This document shows, one piece after another, positions 35,832 to 48,015 of a DNA stretch of 64,000 nucleotides (its first letter is position 1; the number at the start of each line of letters is the position of its first letter). The DNA is from Varroa destructor (lineage: Eukaryota; Arthropoda; Arachnida; Mesostigmata; Varroidae): NCBI RefSeq assembly GCF_002443255.2, contig NW_019211458.1, forward strand, positions 19,237,509 through 19,301,508. Direction: 5' to 3'. The notes under the pieces were generated by a model. The model was given only the letters and a program-made list of their open reading frames with translations, was not told where the DNA came from and searched no databases. The position numbers and the translations under genes are program-made.

Positions 35832-36533
35832 GTGAGGGTTAGAGAAGTGCCTAGCCGTCTGCTGCTAGCGAAGTTTAGAATTGTCACCAGCTCGCCTGCT
35901 TTTCCCCGTTTCGCATGTGTACGAACCGGCGTATCACCCCAGATTTCTTCGGTAGTCGGTTATTTTCTATCTTTGCTCCGAACAACCTGCAGTAACCTCT
36001 GTTTCTTCATATCACGCAGCATTTCTAAGCCTGGTAAGCGTTTCACCCGTTGCGACGGCGACCTCCTCTTCTACCCGGTTGCTTCTGTTCGACCTTACGT
36101 ACTCGGTATGCCCTGGTGTGGCTCCTACATCCGGCGCTCATCCATTAGTCTCTTCCCCTTCTACCTCATCACTGAAGCGGTCTATCTGTTGGCAACGGCA
36201 GAAGCGGTAGCTGCGGCAAACGAACCATCGACGTCAATGAGGGCAGATGGGCACTGGCTAGACCAAGCGGCACGAAATTTTGCTACTGGCCATGACCTTC
36301 TACTGCTGTTTCTGTGTAGCCTTCCACTTTCTTCCGTTCCTTGGCTACGCCTCACTGTTAACGGCATTCCGTTCTTCGCTCTTTCCCATCCTGATGTTGT
36401 GGACTCCTTTTCAACTCTTAAAACGTATCCAATCAAACTTAACTGGCCCCAGGCCAATGGCCCAGCCAAACTCGCAAGTTCTATAGATAGCTTGTCGCGC
36501 CAGCTTTCTCCTTCGTCAGCGGTGATACGATGA
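35832..36533 (+). CDS. Longest open frame in the window, 233 codons, unassigned
   Basis: The frame has no ATG at its left edge (it begins at a GTG after an in-frame stop). The first in-frame methionine is about codon 94 (near 36111). A TGA closes it at 36531-36533. The central part (about 36050-36190) uses many C-ending codons and encodes hydrophobic and aromatic residues. A second hydrophobic run follows at about residues 155-172. A perfect donor-like G/GTAAGC occurs inside the frame at about 36032, so if this is coding it may be split. No domain is recognised. The minus strand is also open for 142 codons over the right half, which points to low stop density. By rough expectation a frame this long is uncommon by chance in 64 kb of mixed DNA, though not impossible in a GC-rich patch. 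Confidence 0.2.
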   Translation: MRVREVPSRLLLAKFRIVTSSPAFPRFACVRTGVSPQISSVVGYFLSLLRTTCSNLCFFISRSISKPGKRFTRCDGDLLFYPVASVRPYVLGMPWCGSYIRRSSISLFPFYLITEAVYLLATAEAVAAANEPSTSMRADGHWLDQAARNFATGHDLLLLFLCSLPLSSVPWLRLTVNGIPFFALSHPDVVDSFSTLKTYPIKLNWPQANGPAKLASSIDSLSRQLSPSSAVIR

Positions 36534-37620
36534 TTCTGGCTAGCCGTCCGCATTGGCCTCCATCGCTGTCCAGGCTGCAGGTTGCATCGTTCCTCTCTGA
36601 TTGTCGTCATCAGCAGGAGGCAACCCCATGCAGCAATCTGTACGTAATCGGCCCACGTCAGCTAAGAATAGGTTGCCCCAAGCATGGTTCAGGAATGGCA
36701 CAAGCAACTAGTGTTCCTTGCTGGCGGTGGTGTTTTCAGTTTTTTCATGCCTAGTATCCAGATGTACTTAGGGCAGCGACAGCCGTAGCACAAACGGCCG
36801 AAGCGGATCTTTTATGACCTTCATCGGTAGGTGATCTGTCTCGTGATTACATTGAGGTCGGCGATCTCTCGTTCGAGATAAATGCCTATATAAAAGTATT
36901 GGATATGGGCACGCTGCATCTGGCGACGTACAAGGCAAGACGAAATCGGAACTGCTCCAGCTGTGTGCTGCGTATAGACGAAACGCGTACATTAATCTAT
37001 TACCAGTTTTTACCCTCTGAAGATCAGCCGGAGCGTGCCGCGATGCACTACGTGCGTCAAAACGTCGCATAGGCCCTTTAACCATCAGTCAATACGTTTA
37101 CCATTCATTATCGTTTCGGATGTACTTTGTTAGGGAAAACAATAGTAATTATCGGCAGGAAGCAATGTTAGATGAAGAAATGGATGTAAAATTGTGGTAG
37201 AGCTTGACCGATTTGAAATTATCGAATTAAAAATGAATCATCGTGTTTTAAAACGAGCGAATTGAATCTGGTAAAAGGCATATCTACGTGGGCTCCAGTT
37301 AGAAACCGATATTACCAGTCTTATTAAACAGATTTCCAGTCTTGGTCAAAATTTTCGCATAGCGCGCGTCGTCGAGATCATACTGTGTATAACATTCTAA
37401 ATGTACTTTCTCAATAAAATAGAACGGTTCTTTTCTAATGTTTGACATAGATCCTTGAGTTGTAAAAAAAGACATGTATCCGGCTTGTTTCAGTTGCTAA
37501 GCAGGGAGAGCTTCCTTATCCGTTCACTTCGGACACTGCAACATTGGAAACACGGTCCGTTTCTATCCAAAGGCGATGCGTCTTGATCTGTGTTACCGAA
37601 AGCGTGTTCATGGCAAAAGT
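36534..37620. other. Non-coding block, GC-richer to about 37.09 kb, then AT-rich
   Basis: A 105-codon minus-strand frame (about 36768-37085) has no domain and is not called. Nothing else is recognised. Confidence 0.4.
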
Positions 37621-37652
37621 AGTTCGATGATTATGTGTATAATCATCGGACT
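37621..37652. repeat. 14-bp hairpin with GTGT loop
   Basis: CGATGATTAT (37625-37634) pairs perfectly with ATAATCATCG (37639-37648) around GTGT. The stem continues outward through one T-G wobble and three further Watson-Crick pairs to A37621/T37652. It is isolated in AT-rich DNA. The stem is too short for a typical animal pre-miRNA. Confidence 0.75.
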
Positions 37653-39549
37653 TTACTAGATATTGGGCAGTGTAATAAATTAGCGTCGAAATTTATGATT
37701 CCAGAAATTAAAGTAATATTTTTTTCACTCATATATGCGTTCATTTGTATTTAACTATAGTTAACGTACGATAACGGTCGATTGGGAATTGCGAGACTCA
37801 AGCTAAGCTTTACACACGTCAGCAGTAATAAACAAACTGAACATAATTGCTAATTAAAGGAAATAGCCTTAGTGGAAAAACGATAGAAATCCATGAAATT
37901 TGCGTTTCCGACCGTGATTCGGGGCAATCAAAGATGCATTGAGAGAACGGTCTTGCCTGAGACATCTGTTTAATAAATATGACCATTTATGATGAGTTGT
38001 ATGCGATACTGGTACAAAATTTTGCATATTTCCCTAGAATTACTGATTTGAGGTGTCTTTATTATACACAAATTCTAATGATGCCGGCTAGCGATTCCTG
38101 ATTTTTCCGCTAAAATATTAGACGGAACTTAGTATATGAATCCGTAGTATTGATACAATAGATAACGGTAAATAGAGCCCGTTCGTCAAACGTACTGTGT
38201 AAAGTATACCCTGAAATATTGCGGTTCATATTTTAAATGCATTTAGGGTCTTGCGTTCCTGATATACCAGCCTTAATCAGTTGTTTGCGCTGCAAGCAGG
38301 CTGCAGGTTTTCGCGAAATACCGTTGGCAAGGATCGACAGGAGATGCCGTTGTATCATGAACTTGAATCGCTGAGCTGGACTCCTCGGCCTTGTTTGCTC
38401 TTCCAAGGCTCAGTGTTTACAACGGTATCAGGCACGGCACGGTAAGCCTACTTCTAAGATTTTTTTGTACCGTCTTCGTTTAAAAGGGGCTAGGTTTGTA
38501 TGTGTTGACTCACGCCATACATGCTCATCGAGAATTCGTATGGAAAGATTATTGCGCACGAAACGAGGCGAAATTATCGAAGGAGAGATCTGGTGATCAC
38601 ACGACCTCCAGCGGGTCCTTTCCCGTTTTTATCTAGACCGCCCTATCATGTGAGTTTTTTTTCTAGTACGTAGAGCTAGATTTTCTACTATGGAAAACTA
38701 AGCGGCTGTATCCGACATCAATTTTTGACAATAACCATTAGTTTTATAAGAAAAAAAAACTTACACATAACTGCGTGTTTCATTTTAAACTTGTACGAAA
38801 ATTCCAAATCAATTGTAAAAGTGACATAATATTTAGGACATGAAAGCGAATACTACCGCTTGAATTATACCTAATTCGTAAATTAGCACACAGGCAATAC
38901 GCTTTGGTTTGTGTCCGTCCCAAGTAATTGTGTCAAAAAGCTCTTACTGAATTCTGATATAGATATAACTCTTCTATTTATTCAGTTGCCTCGTCGATAA
39001 GTTGTAATCGTTACCTAAACGGAGTTCCAGCGTCTGTAACTAGATGGGTACTGCCTGCTTCCACTAATTAAATGTTGCAAGTGTGATGTTCAGTAGTTGA
39101 GTCGTGAGGTGCCACTTCAGCCGGCTGACTTTCGTCACGAAACGAAATGTATCCACGCCTGGTTTCGGATCTACCACAACGGATCTCTAAATTTTGTGAC
39201 CAAAGTTGTGCATGGTTGCACGGCTTACTCGCAATATATGTATCGCCGTATCGATTGGGCGAAATCAAATCGACGTACGCTTCCCAAAGAGTATCGCTCA
39301 AACGACTCTGAGCCCACTTTGTGATACCGTTTATAAAAGATAGAAACTATTATACAAATGCTTGATGCCGATAGCGGACCAGGACCCGCATCTACGTTGA
39401 GCCCGAGTAAAAAAAAAAAGCTTTTTTAGCTCGTGTAGAATTGCTTGCGAACAGGCCTACCTGTCTTGGAAAAATGATGTTTTTCAAGTTCGTCTGCAAG
39501 TAATTTGTCGACAAAACTCTACCTGTTTTTCTCCTAAGCTATTAAACGA
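37653..39549. other. AT-rich non-coding block
   Basis: No gene. Stops are dense in all frames. A 14-bp palindrome made of an A-run and a T-run (AAAAAAGCTTTTTT) lies at 39414-39427. A similar A-run/T-run junction occurs at about 40309-40327. Confidence 0.45.
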
Positions 39550-39566
39550 CAGTGTTGGAAGTAACT
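39550..39566 (+). mobile_element. hAT-like transposon terminus (possible remnant)
   Basis: CAGTGTTGGAAGTAACT resembles the terminal inverted repeat of a widespread group of hAT DNA transposons, whose ends begin CAGTGTTGG and soon reach GTAACT. A near-identical string occurs at 55679. I could not find the matching opposite end (ending CCAACACTG) or an 8-bp target duplication within reach, so at most this is one end of a decayed or very short copy. Confidence 0.22.
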
Positions 39567-42373
39567 GCGTAGCATGACCATTCAAATAATTTGTCGGGAT
39601 AGGTCATAATTAACAGGGAGCTAGGTATAATCTAAGGGTTATAGTGATCGGATGAGTACTCTCTTTAGTATACCAGGTCAATCAGAAACATTGAAAGCCT
39701 CAGTTGATTGAGAAATGTAACGCAATATCGGTTATCTTTAAGTTTACTCGTTCTATCGCGAAGTCACTGTATGTGTTCCTTGTCAAACAATTAAGCTAAG
39801 AACAAGAAAATCTTCTCATTGTTACTACACGCGTATGTGCCTTGGTTCTTCTCGCAGTCGTAAGAGCTGGTTGCAGAGACGGATGCGGTAGTCAACTACA
39901 TCACTGACAGATTGGTTCGCCACGTCTCGCTGCGCACGATGCAATGCCGCGGGCTCGGGAAGTAGAAGCATTACACGAGTATGTAGGAACTGTTAAGGCT
40001 CCCTCACTATAAGGTTCGTCCTTTTGTGATAACCAACAGGTGGCATATCGACCGTATGCGAAACTGTACGTCTTCGGTCTGCCTACCCTCCCTTTCGAAC
40101 CAATTCAAATTGTTGTAGGCTGCCGTTGTTTCTTCCTAAAGAGATGGAAAATTTCATTACGGTTTATGTCGCTATAGCAATGCCACTAGCAAGGGCATCG
40201 AGTCTGACAATTTAGCAAAGCAATGGGCGTTCCACAGAACGCTCTGAAATGTGACGGCAATTTACTTCGCGGTACAATCGTTGATAAGGTCATATTACTC
40301 ACAATATAAAAAAAAAAAAAGGTTTTTTCAGCGCGTATTACCGTCGTTCAATGTTGACACCGTATTGTCTTGTTGATTCAGTCTAGACAGTGTACCAACA
40401 TAGGTTGTGGTAACAGCAGTTAGGGTAGCAGAAAATAATAGGAGCTGTTACTCGATCGTCTGCTAATATAAAGATTGTTTATACATCTAAATAGTCAAAC
40501 AGTGAAAGATATGTCGTGTTTTAACACAAGTCCATTGGTTTGCGTCATATTTCTATACTTTATATATGAATGTTTTTCAGACAGAAGTCGAAGGTCGTGG
40601 TAAGGTTGATTCATGAATTGCTTTACTGATCTCTATCAGAGGACAATAGCCTATATTATTCAATCGCCCCTCCATATCCTTAAGAAACTTTTAGATTCGC
40701 GGATCATTTGCAATGCAAGTGGGCTCGGCGAGAAACAAATAGTACGTCTAAAGTGACCTGTCCGCATGTGCAAGCGCCTGAAGTAACGCGTTTGTACGGA
40801 TAGCTCCGATTTTGTTCCCGCAGCCCTATCTCATTTCCCTTCCAGTCAAAAAGAGATGCAGAAAGGCAGCCAGCAAATGCACGTCTCGTTCCGCAGGTTT
40901 GACCCCCGTGTCGGCCCGTTTTCACAGGCGGCGACGACTGACCTCACTGACGAATCACCGTATGATATCGTACAACGAGGGCTCTAGCGCGTCGGGGCCT
41001 CCCAAAAAGACTATGTACCGTATAATGATATAGACACTCGTATAACTACAGTACATATGGGGGGAATCATCAGCGTCCACAAATCTCTACTCGGTTACAG
41101 TCCGACAATAGCTTAAGCCACAAGACTTATGCAGTTTGGTGTCCAATGTAGAGGGCGCAGAGCGGCAAGGTTGGAATGAAGGGGTTTTGGACGAGGATCG
41201 TGAAATACGGGAGAAGCGACGACGGCGGAAGGGTAGGGTTATCATTGTTGGGGAACCCACACACGTTGTGCCGCGCCTCTGGATCACCTTTCAACAAATT
41301 CACCACGCTCGGCGGCACTTATTACAACTAAGCGTCTAGACTAACGGGTGCCGTTTAATCCCCCATATCAGATAGCAGTAGTGAGTGGCTGAGCGATGTG
41401 CGTGCTAGCTGGGTGATCCATGCAGGTGCCCAGGCGACGCCCGCTGGCTGCCTGCAGGATACGTTACGTAGACGAATCCTTGCAGACGCAGACGAAGGGG
41501 AAATACCCTTATGAAGCTATACAGCGATATATAGTAGAGTTACACGCGAACGTACAGACACATATACCTATACACACATATATATGTAAACGGCCACCAA
41601 GCACATGGGGGTGCTGCTGCTGGTGTCAGAGGCCACTGGTATCGCTGACTGGTTGAAATGGGTTATGGTCAAGGGGTGCGAGAGAGTGCTCTCTGCGGCG
41701 ATCTTTAGGCAGCTAATTCTACTGCGCCCGGCACGAAACACTAATTACACTGAGGTATCGTCGCCGTTTCCCGTAGGCGTGCTCTGACAGGATAGCGGGA
41801 CATCGACCAACGGACGAAGCAAGTAGTCGGACCTAGCCGCTAGTGATTACGTGAGTATGGGCCTATATAGCTGTGGACCACTGCAGCTAAAGTGGGTACA
41901 ACAATGGTCATGAGCTAGGTATGTGCCGTCATACAGACCTGAGTCGACTATCCGCAGCATTGTTGTTGTTATATGAAGATTATCACGTCGGATTGGCCAC
42001 CAGACGACCGCTTACCAATGTATGCGTGTGTTGACATATGCGCCTAGTATATAACTTTTACGAAATGGTCTTACGCGGTTATACTCAGCTATACTGATGT
42101 TCCGATGAACGAACAAGAGGAATTCCGATCCTACAATTGTATGTATGCTCGTACTATAGACTGTCCACGTCTGAATTAGAAATTAGCGTAGGTACTGCCT
42201 AGTTTTTGATTAACATTCAGCTAGTTCCATCTATAATATCTGCCATAATTTCATATCTTCGTTGATTCGATAAAACAAACTTGAATCATATATCTGAGTC
42301 AAGAGACGCCTGTAAAACTTCACTATCGTTTTGTTAAATCACAGACACTCCATTTCCCGATCCATTTTTGCAG
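39567..42373. other. Mixed non-coding block
   Basis: No gene recognised. GC-richer from about 39.9 to 42.0 kb with several overlapping 60-80-codon frames on both strands and no domains. AT-rich at 42.0-42.37 kb, ending in the acceptor-like tract before 42374. Confidence 0.4.
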
Positions 42374-42484
42374 AACCAAAGTGGCGAACTACCTAAGGTG
42401 GCTTTGTGCCGTAACTTGGGTGTGGTTATTATCATAAACTCCGCCTTGCTGTATGTCACAGCCGTTATTATGAATATTATGTCA
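42374..42484 (+). CDS. Exon candidate encoding a hydrophobic segment
   Basis: The segment follows CCCGATCCATTTTTGCAG, a good 3' splice site ending at 42373. It runs 37 codons in one open frame to TCA/GTACGT at 42485, a good donor. Length is exactly a multiple of three from acceptor to donor (phase 0). Roughly residues 13-36 form a hydrophobic stretch rich in V, I and L, compatible with a membrane helix. The frame remains open beyond the donor to 42607. I recognise no family. It is phase-compatible with the coding-like segment starting at 42977. Confidence 0.2.
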
Positions 42485-42976
42485 GTACGTGTATATGGAA
42501 AATACAACACTGGTAGAGATCAGAAAATGCCCAACGCAAATACCGCCAATAACACAAACCATGTTTCCAAAGGCCACTTGTTTAAAGGGTGTTTGGGCAG
42601 AGAATGATAATACCATTGTTTCAAGCTACGGACATATTGGCCTTTTGAAGGCACTTCTTGTTGCACATTGTCTTTTAATACGTTTCTATTATTGTTCACA
42701 AATCTTATGGTAAAGTCGAGAACGTCTATCAAGTGTAACAAAGGTATTATAATTCCATTCATATACCGTCATTTCTATACTATTGAATATTTGTAGAAGG
42801 TGGGTCAGGATTATCTAGAGCGCCGCGCTGTCGAGACACACCCTGAGAAAGCCCAGTGCCAGCTTGTTTTATTGAAGACATAATGAACGTTTGTCTGACA
42901 TTTATTATACTAGACTTTTTTGAAAGTTCAAATAATCTTCAAACCAAGAATTACACTCGATGTAACACTAGTGCAG

Positions 42977-43324
42977 CCATGCATAAACCAGCCATATATC
43001 GGGCTTTTGCATTGCCGCATCGGCAATCAATGTCAAATAACGTTAACCCTTCCTTTTTCCGCTGGTGTTCCTTGGCTCGGTCTGAAGCGCGGTTTGTCCT
43101 ACAGTTTTCGCCTCAACGCCACCATCGTCCGGACCTCCTTCCTCTGGCCTTATATCGGAGCCCTCACACAACAGGCATCGATCTTGCCATTAGAGTTGGC
43201 TTTCTCTACGGCAAAAGAGGCGAATTCGATAGTGGTTGCTGTTATATCTATCGTTGCTGCTTTCCAGACGTCGTCATCTCGTTGTTGTGTTTTTCGAAAC
43301 AACACGCCAAGTAAGAGGCCATAG
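42977..43324 (+). CDS. Exon candidate with strong coding-type codon bias
   Basis: Two possible phase-0 acceptors (CAG at 42974-42976 and at 42989-42991) lead into an open frame ending TAG at 43322-43324. Between about 43030 and 43160 the codons are strikingly C-ending (CTC, AAC, GCC, ACC, ATC, GTC, TCC, TTC). This encodes a segment alternating short hydrophobic strands with glycine and proline (LTLPF, GVPWLGLKRGL near its centre), with one N-glycosylation-type NAT. A V/I/A-rich hydrophobic stretch follows near the end, then a basic tail. The +1 frame over the same DNA is also open but has less biased codons. No family is recognised. It could form one product with 42374-42484. Confidence 0.23.
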   Translation, partial: PCINQPYIGLLHCRIGNQCQITLTLPFSAGVPWLGLKRGLSYSFRLNATIVRTSFLWPYIGALTQQASILPLELAFSTAKEANSIVVAVISIVAAFQTSSSRCCVFRNNTPSKRP

Positions 43325-46300
43325 ACGGCTGCTAGAATCTTGCTGAAAGCCTTTTCGGCATTTCGTCGTAATACGCAGGACTTCGTAGTCCTGTTCAGGA
43401 AAGCTGATTTTATCGCTGCCGTTAGCTACATACGCTTGGCGCTTATTTTGAGTGGTTCTACATACATAATCGCCAATAGCAGCACAAACGGTTGCAGTTG
43501 CTAGCGGCAACACGAATGCTGCTTCCCCTGACCCAGCTGCCTCGTTCTCCAGTTATTTATTAACATTAATGGAGGTACAAACAAGTTTTGTAATATGTAA
43601 TGAATCAGTGCGGCGGCGGCGTGTCCTTTTCGCATACATGTGTCTTCGAGCGCTGAAGCTGGGGCGTGAACTGCGGACGGATAGTGACCCAGCGATCCAC
43701 GTGGAGCCAACGGACCGGCCAAACATCCGATGCTGGCTAGAACTCACGAAGCCAGAGCGGTTTGGCATCTACGCTACCTTAGCGAAGCTATGCCACTGAT
43801 GACGAAGCTGCTCGAATATTGAAGTACTTGCCGAAAGAGCCTTGTGAGCATACCCTTCGGGCGCACGGGGGTAAGGGAAACTGGATCAGAACGAGTCCAC
43901 GACCCTAAAATGCCTGTATTTGATCACTAAGTGACACGCACACGGAGCTTATGGGTAACAACCGAGTTTCAGGTCTAGGGCTGGCTAGCAAGCTGGTGCT
44001 CAGTTACTTGACAGCACACTTAGCGTGGGATGAGAGGCAAGTAGGTGCCATACAGGTCCGTTAGCGCAGGCCTGGGTCACTAGGTACGCCGAAACTGAGT
44101 AGAATAGCGTAGCGAGGTGAACCCACTGATAAGCTGAAATTTCACTCGAAGCGCCTTTTGCGGATGAGAGAAAGCCTGAGACCAAAACCACTCCGCCCTG
44201 ATATTGTCGCTCACAATGAAAGCTAGCACACAGACGTGTACTAGATGAATGCGTGAAGCATCATAGACTGTCTGCGGGTGGTACTGTTATGCTAGTCATG
44301 TTTAAGGCAACAGCGAGTTATACAAGAGAGATACTACTATTCGTTTTCTTTGTCATATTAACTAAGGTTTGAAAGAGAAACAAAAATAGAGGGAAACATC
44401 GTACGGAGATATTTCGAAACACAGACAACAAGGCGACGCAACAACGACAGCAGCGCACTGGCCACCACAGTGGTGGGGAGCAAAGCTTGAAGCTCTGCCG
44501 CCGAGGAGTCAGACAACGGTCAAACATACAGACTAGCTGAAGCTAAGCTATCCAGTCGTAATGGTTCGTCTACAACGGGCCCAATCCACCTATCAAAGTG
44601 TACCTCAGAGAAGCGTCAACAGATACAAAGCTACTTACAGATAATAAGAGCCCTCAAAACCTGTTCTCTGTATTACGTGGGCCATTCTACGACATGTGTA
44701 TATACACAAACCACAACCTTTGCCGCTCAGGGGGCACGAGTTAGGTATCGTCTGCCACAATGTACAAAGTGTAGCTCGTGCATTCAGAAAAAGAGCAGTC
44801 TAGGGAAGCGCCTCATCTCGAACAGCCTGTGGCCGGGTGACGCCGCTTAAGTGATTACGGGTTTCAGGGGTCCGACAAAACACAGTAGTAACGTGGCCAT
44901 CCAAAGATGGCACCACCAGCGTTACCTATGGCAAAACACAACAAAGTAAGGTTAGATTTATGTACCAAAAGGACCGATCATAAGCTCGAAAAGTTATCAA
45001 AGTGAAGAGTCTTCTTGACCATCTTCCACGTAATTGCTTCAATAAGTATTTGTTAAATGTGCTTGTAAAATTTAATTCCAGACGAATTCAGCATGTTCAG
45101 AGCTTGTATGCATAATGCTTGAAAAAGCATTAAAATAGTAGTTTTTTTTTGTTTCCAAATATTCTAGGCCTATTATTGCCAATTGTGCTGAAAAATGTCT
45201 ATAGTAAACCCATTGGTTCAGACGAGTCACCAGGCGTTTATAAGTAGTACTCAGGTAGAGTACTATTTAGAGTACAAAAATACTGCACAGTATTTTGCAT
45301 GCTCGTTACTCGAATTCGAGCGGTGAATGTTAGACTTGGCATGTGGAACGCGCAGTACCAGCTGAAGCCAGCAGAGCCAAATCCTGTCTGTCTTATATAT
45401 CGCCCTATTCTGAACCATCTGCATGGGGTCATACCGATCGATCAATGGACTGAACGACATATCGATCTCATCATCATACATTGGTGAAACTAACTTTGCC
45501 TAATAGAATCCGGTCCTACCAAAGCTTCAAGTCCTCGAAATGTCTGTCGGCTGATTTGCTAACACGTATTTGTCTCCGATTTGTGACCATTCCTTTAATA
45601 ACAGTATTTAAATCTTTTTGTCACGTGTTCTACAGTGGTTATCTAAGAGACTGCTGCCGCCGCCGAAATCGCCATCGACTCGTTTGAAGAGCCAATAAAA
45701 GCGACGACTCAGTCTGGCAGCATAAAGGCTTTACAGACGATTCATATATGCAATAGCCAACAGGGTGCTGACTAATTTAATTAAAGAAATTATCTATATA
45801 CATCCAAGCGCATGTAGATCTGCGTATGTAGATCTATGTGTTCAACTGAGGAAGACAATCAGCTACTATCGTTAAGCAAACCGTCCGTCCGGCTACGGAT
45901 TCTTAGCGGAACACGTTTTACACACACGCTACAATAGAGCATGAAAGAAGAGAGACGGCCGTGATTATTCGTGGTCACTTTAATTCCGCTGCCCTTATTT
46001 TTAGTAGTTCATTGGCTGGGTAGCAAATAAGTGAGACACTTTTGCAAACAAAGTTGACAAAGCCCTTATCAACGAACGTATTCAATTTGCTAAAGATGTA
46101 TATATAGCTTCATATAAACTGTCAATTTTCAATTACGAGTCAACTTACAATAAAGGTAAGACAAAGTTGGAAAAAATATGACGATAATGAGCAGAAAAAA
46201 ATGTACGCAGTTACTTGCGAAGACAATATCAACGAAGAGCACGAAAATACATTATGAAAATCACAAGTAATAGGTCGATAGAATTTGATTATTTGATCGC

Positions 46301-47724
46301 TTTTAAGTCCGTTATGGATATCTAAAGATATACCTCTGTACGCGTGCTAAAATGGCGTGTGCTCACATTAGATCCTTTCTTTCCCAGTATATGTCTGTGG
46401 TGCACTGTCCCGCATTCAAACGCGACTTTTCTCTCTCCTGCACTCTTTCAATTGACATTTCCTGCCTCACTGTCACCTAGACGACCGGCCGGCGAGCAGC
46501 AGGGCGACTTATATTCTCATTCGTCTACAACGCAACGGGATGCCCCGTAATTATTAGCCAATGAAGCCTTGTTAAGTCAGAGACGAGAAGATTATTTCTA
46601 GTCGTCCTGCTACCAGCTGTTCTACTGTACCTCTATGTCTTTCTACTATATATGTGGTTACTAGTTAGGCAGGCAGGACAGCAAAGCCTTCAATCCTTTG
46701 TCGGTCCGTCTTTGGTTCTTAGCAGTCCTGTCATTACGTGCTTACGTTCTCCTATTGCTGCTTGCTTGCTTATAGTCTTTTCTCGTGCTGACCTCTGGGT
46801 GGGCATGTGCGTGCGAGTATCCTTGCATTTAGCAGTGTCATCTCTCCCCAAGCCTATCGGTTTTCTCAGCCGTCCTAGAGCACCTCGCTGCTGCTGTAGC
46901 TGATCCTGTTCGAGCTTGCTGCATTATAGGCTTCCTGGCATCGCCTTTGTACCTGTTTACTTACTTGCTTAGGTGATAGCTTCCTGCGTACCTCCTAACT
47001 TGAACCTAGTTGGATTCTTTCCTAGTCCGCTAATTTTCTCTCACATTTTTTCATCCAATCCCTTGTCTTTCGTTCGCACCCTACTTTGTCCAGCTTTGAG
47101 CGATTCTGCTGCTCTTAATATGTGGCCAGGTGTGTCCACCGGCCGTTCCACTGGTTTTCTTCCAGCTCCAGCTTTCAACTCGGAAGCGGTCTTTCCGCCA
47201 GCTGCCGTCGCCATGCTGTATTTCTGACGCAAGGAAATCTAGAGCGGAGTCAGATCCAAATAAGATAGCAATGGGAACGAAATGCCAGCGAACGGCCGGA
47301 AGCGGGACTGAGCCAGCTTCTGGAAGAGCGAACAACAGCCAGACAGGCAGACCATAAAGGTTCGCTGCCTATGTGAGTTCGTGTTCGTAAGCGTATGTGT
47401 CGGCTTTCAGGGCGGCTTGACAGGGAAGGAGCGGAGCCATGGGGGAAACGCAGCGGCCCAGCCAAAGGCCTCGTTAGATAAGGAACCAAGCGAAGGCTGG
47501 TAGTGATGGTAGTAGTGCTGCTACTGCCTACGCTGCCACTTAGCACGAACGGCCCTCGTGGGGCTCGTCAAGTCAGACCGGCGTAGGTAGCCAGTCACTC
47601 CTTGGTTATTTACAATTGCACATATTATTGGTATTAACAACACCGGGCTAACAGGAACCTAAAGCAGCAAAAGCAATCGCGGTAGCGGCCAGCAAAAGCA
47701 ACGCTGAACAAAACGTAGTGTAGC
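43325..47724. other. Non-coding block with alternating composition
   Basis: Mixed/GC-richer to about 45.0 kb, AT-rich 45.0-46.3 kb, GC-rich with pyrimidine tracts from 46.34 kb. Only short, mutually overlapping frames are present. A short direct repeat of GTAGATCT occurs at 45814-45837. Nothing identifiable. Confidence 0.4.
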
Positions 47725-48015
47725 ATGAAAGACACATGGAGAAAAAGCGAGAGGGAAAGAGGAGGGGCTAGCAGGAAACTGGCAGGCTGCTGCCGTTGCC
47801 GCTGGCGTCTAATCGGCAGTCCTGCCTGGGAGCAAGAGACGATCGACGTGAACGGATGGCTGTCCAGCCAGTCGCTTCGAATGGCACTAAGTAAAGACAA
47901 TGTGAGATATAAGCGTAAAGTACTACCGTGGGCCTGCTTGGTTCCTCGGGGAACCAAAGACGTACAACCAGAGAGACACCGTGCAAAGGAAGAATGGGCG
48001 TCGTATAAGGAATAG
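47725..48015 (+). CDS. Unassigned 96-codon open frame
   Basis: ATG at 47725 to TAG at 48013-48015. The peptide is basic and charged, with a Cys pair (CC, then C) near residues 22-25, a tryptophan-containing middle and a lysine/glutamate-rich end. Codons are balanced. The opposite strand is open for 147 codons over the same DNA, so coding status is doubtful. The hairpin at 47938-47957 lies inside it. No domain is recognised. Confidence 0.12.
   Translation: MKDTWRKSERERGGASRKLAGCCRCRWRLIGSPAWEQETIDVNGWLSSQSLRMALSKDNVRYKRKVLPWACLVPRGTKDVQPERHRAKEEWASYKE
47938..47957. repeat. 8-bp hairpin with TCGG loop
   Basis: TTGGTTCC (47938-47945) and GGAACCAA (47950-47957) pair perfectly around TCGG. Short but stable on paper. 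Confidence 0.55.
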
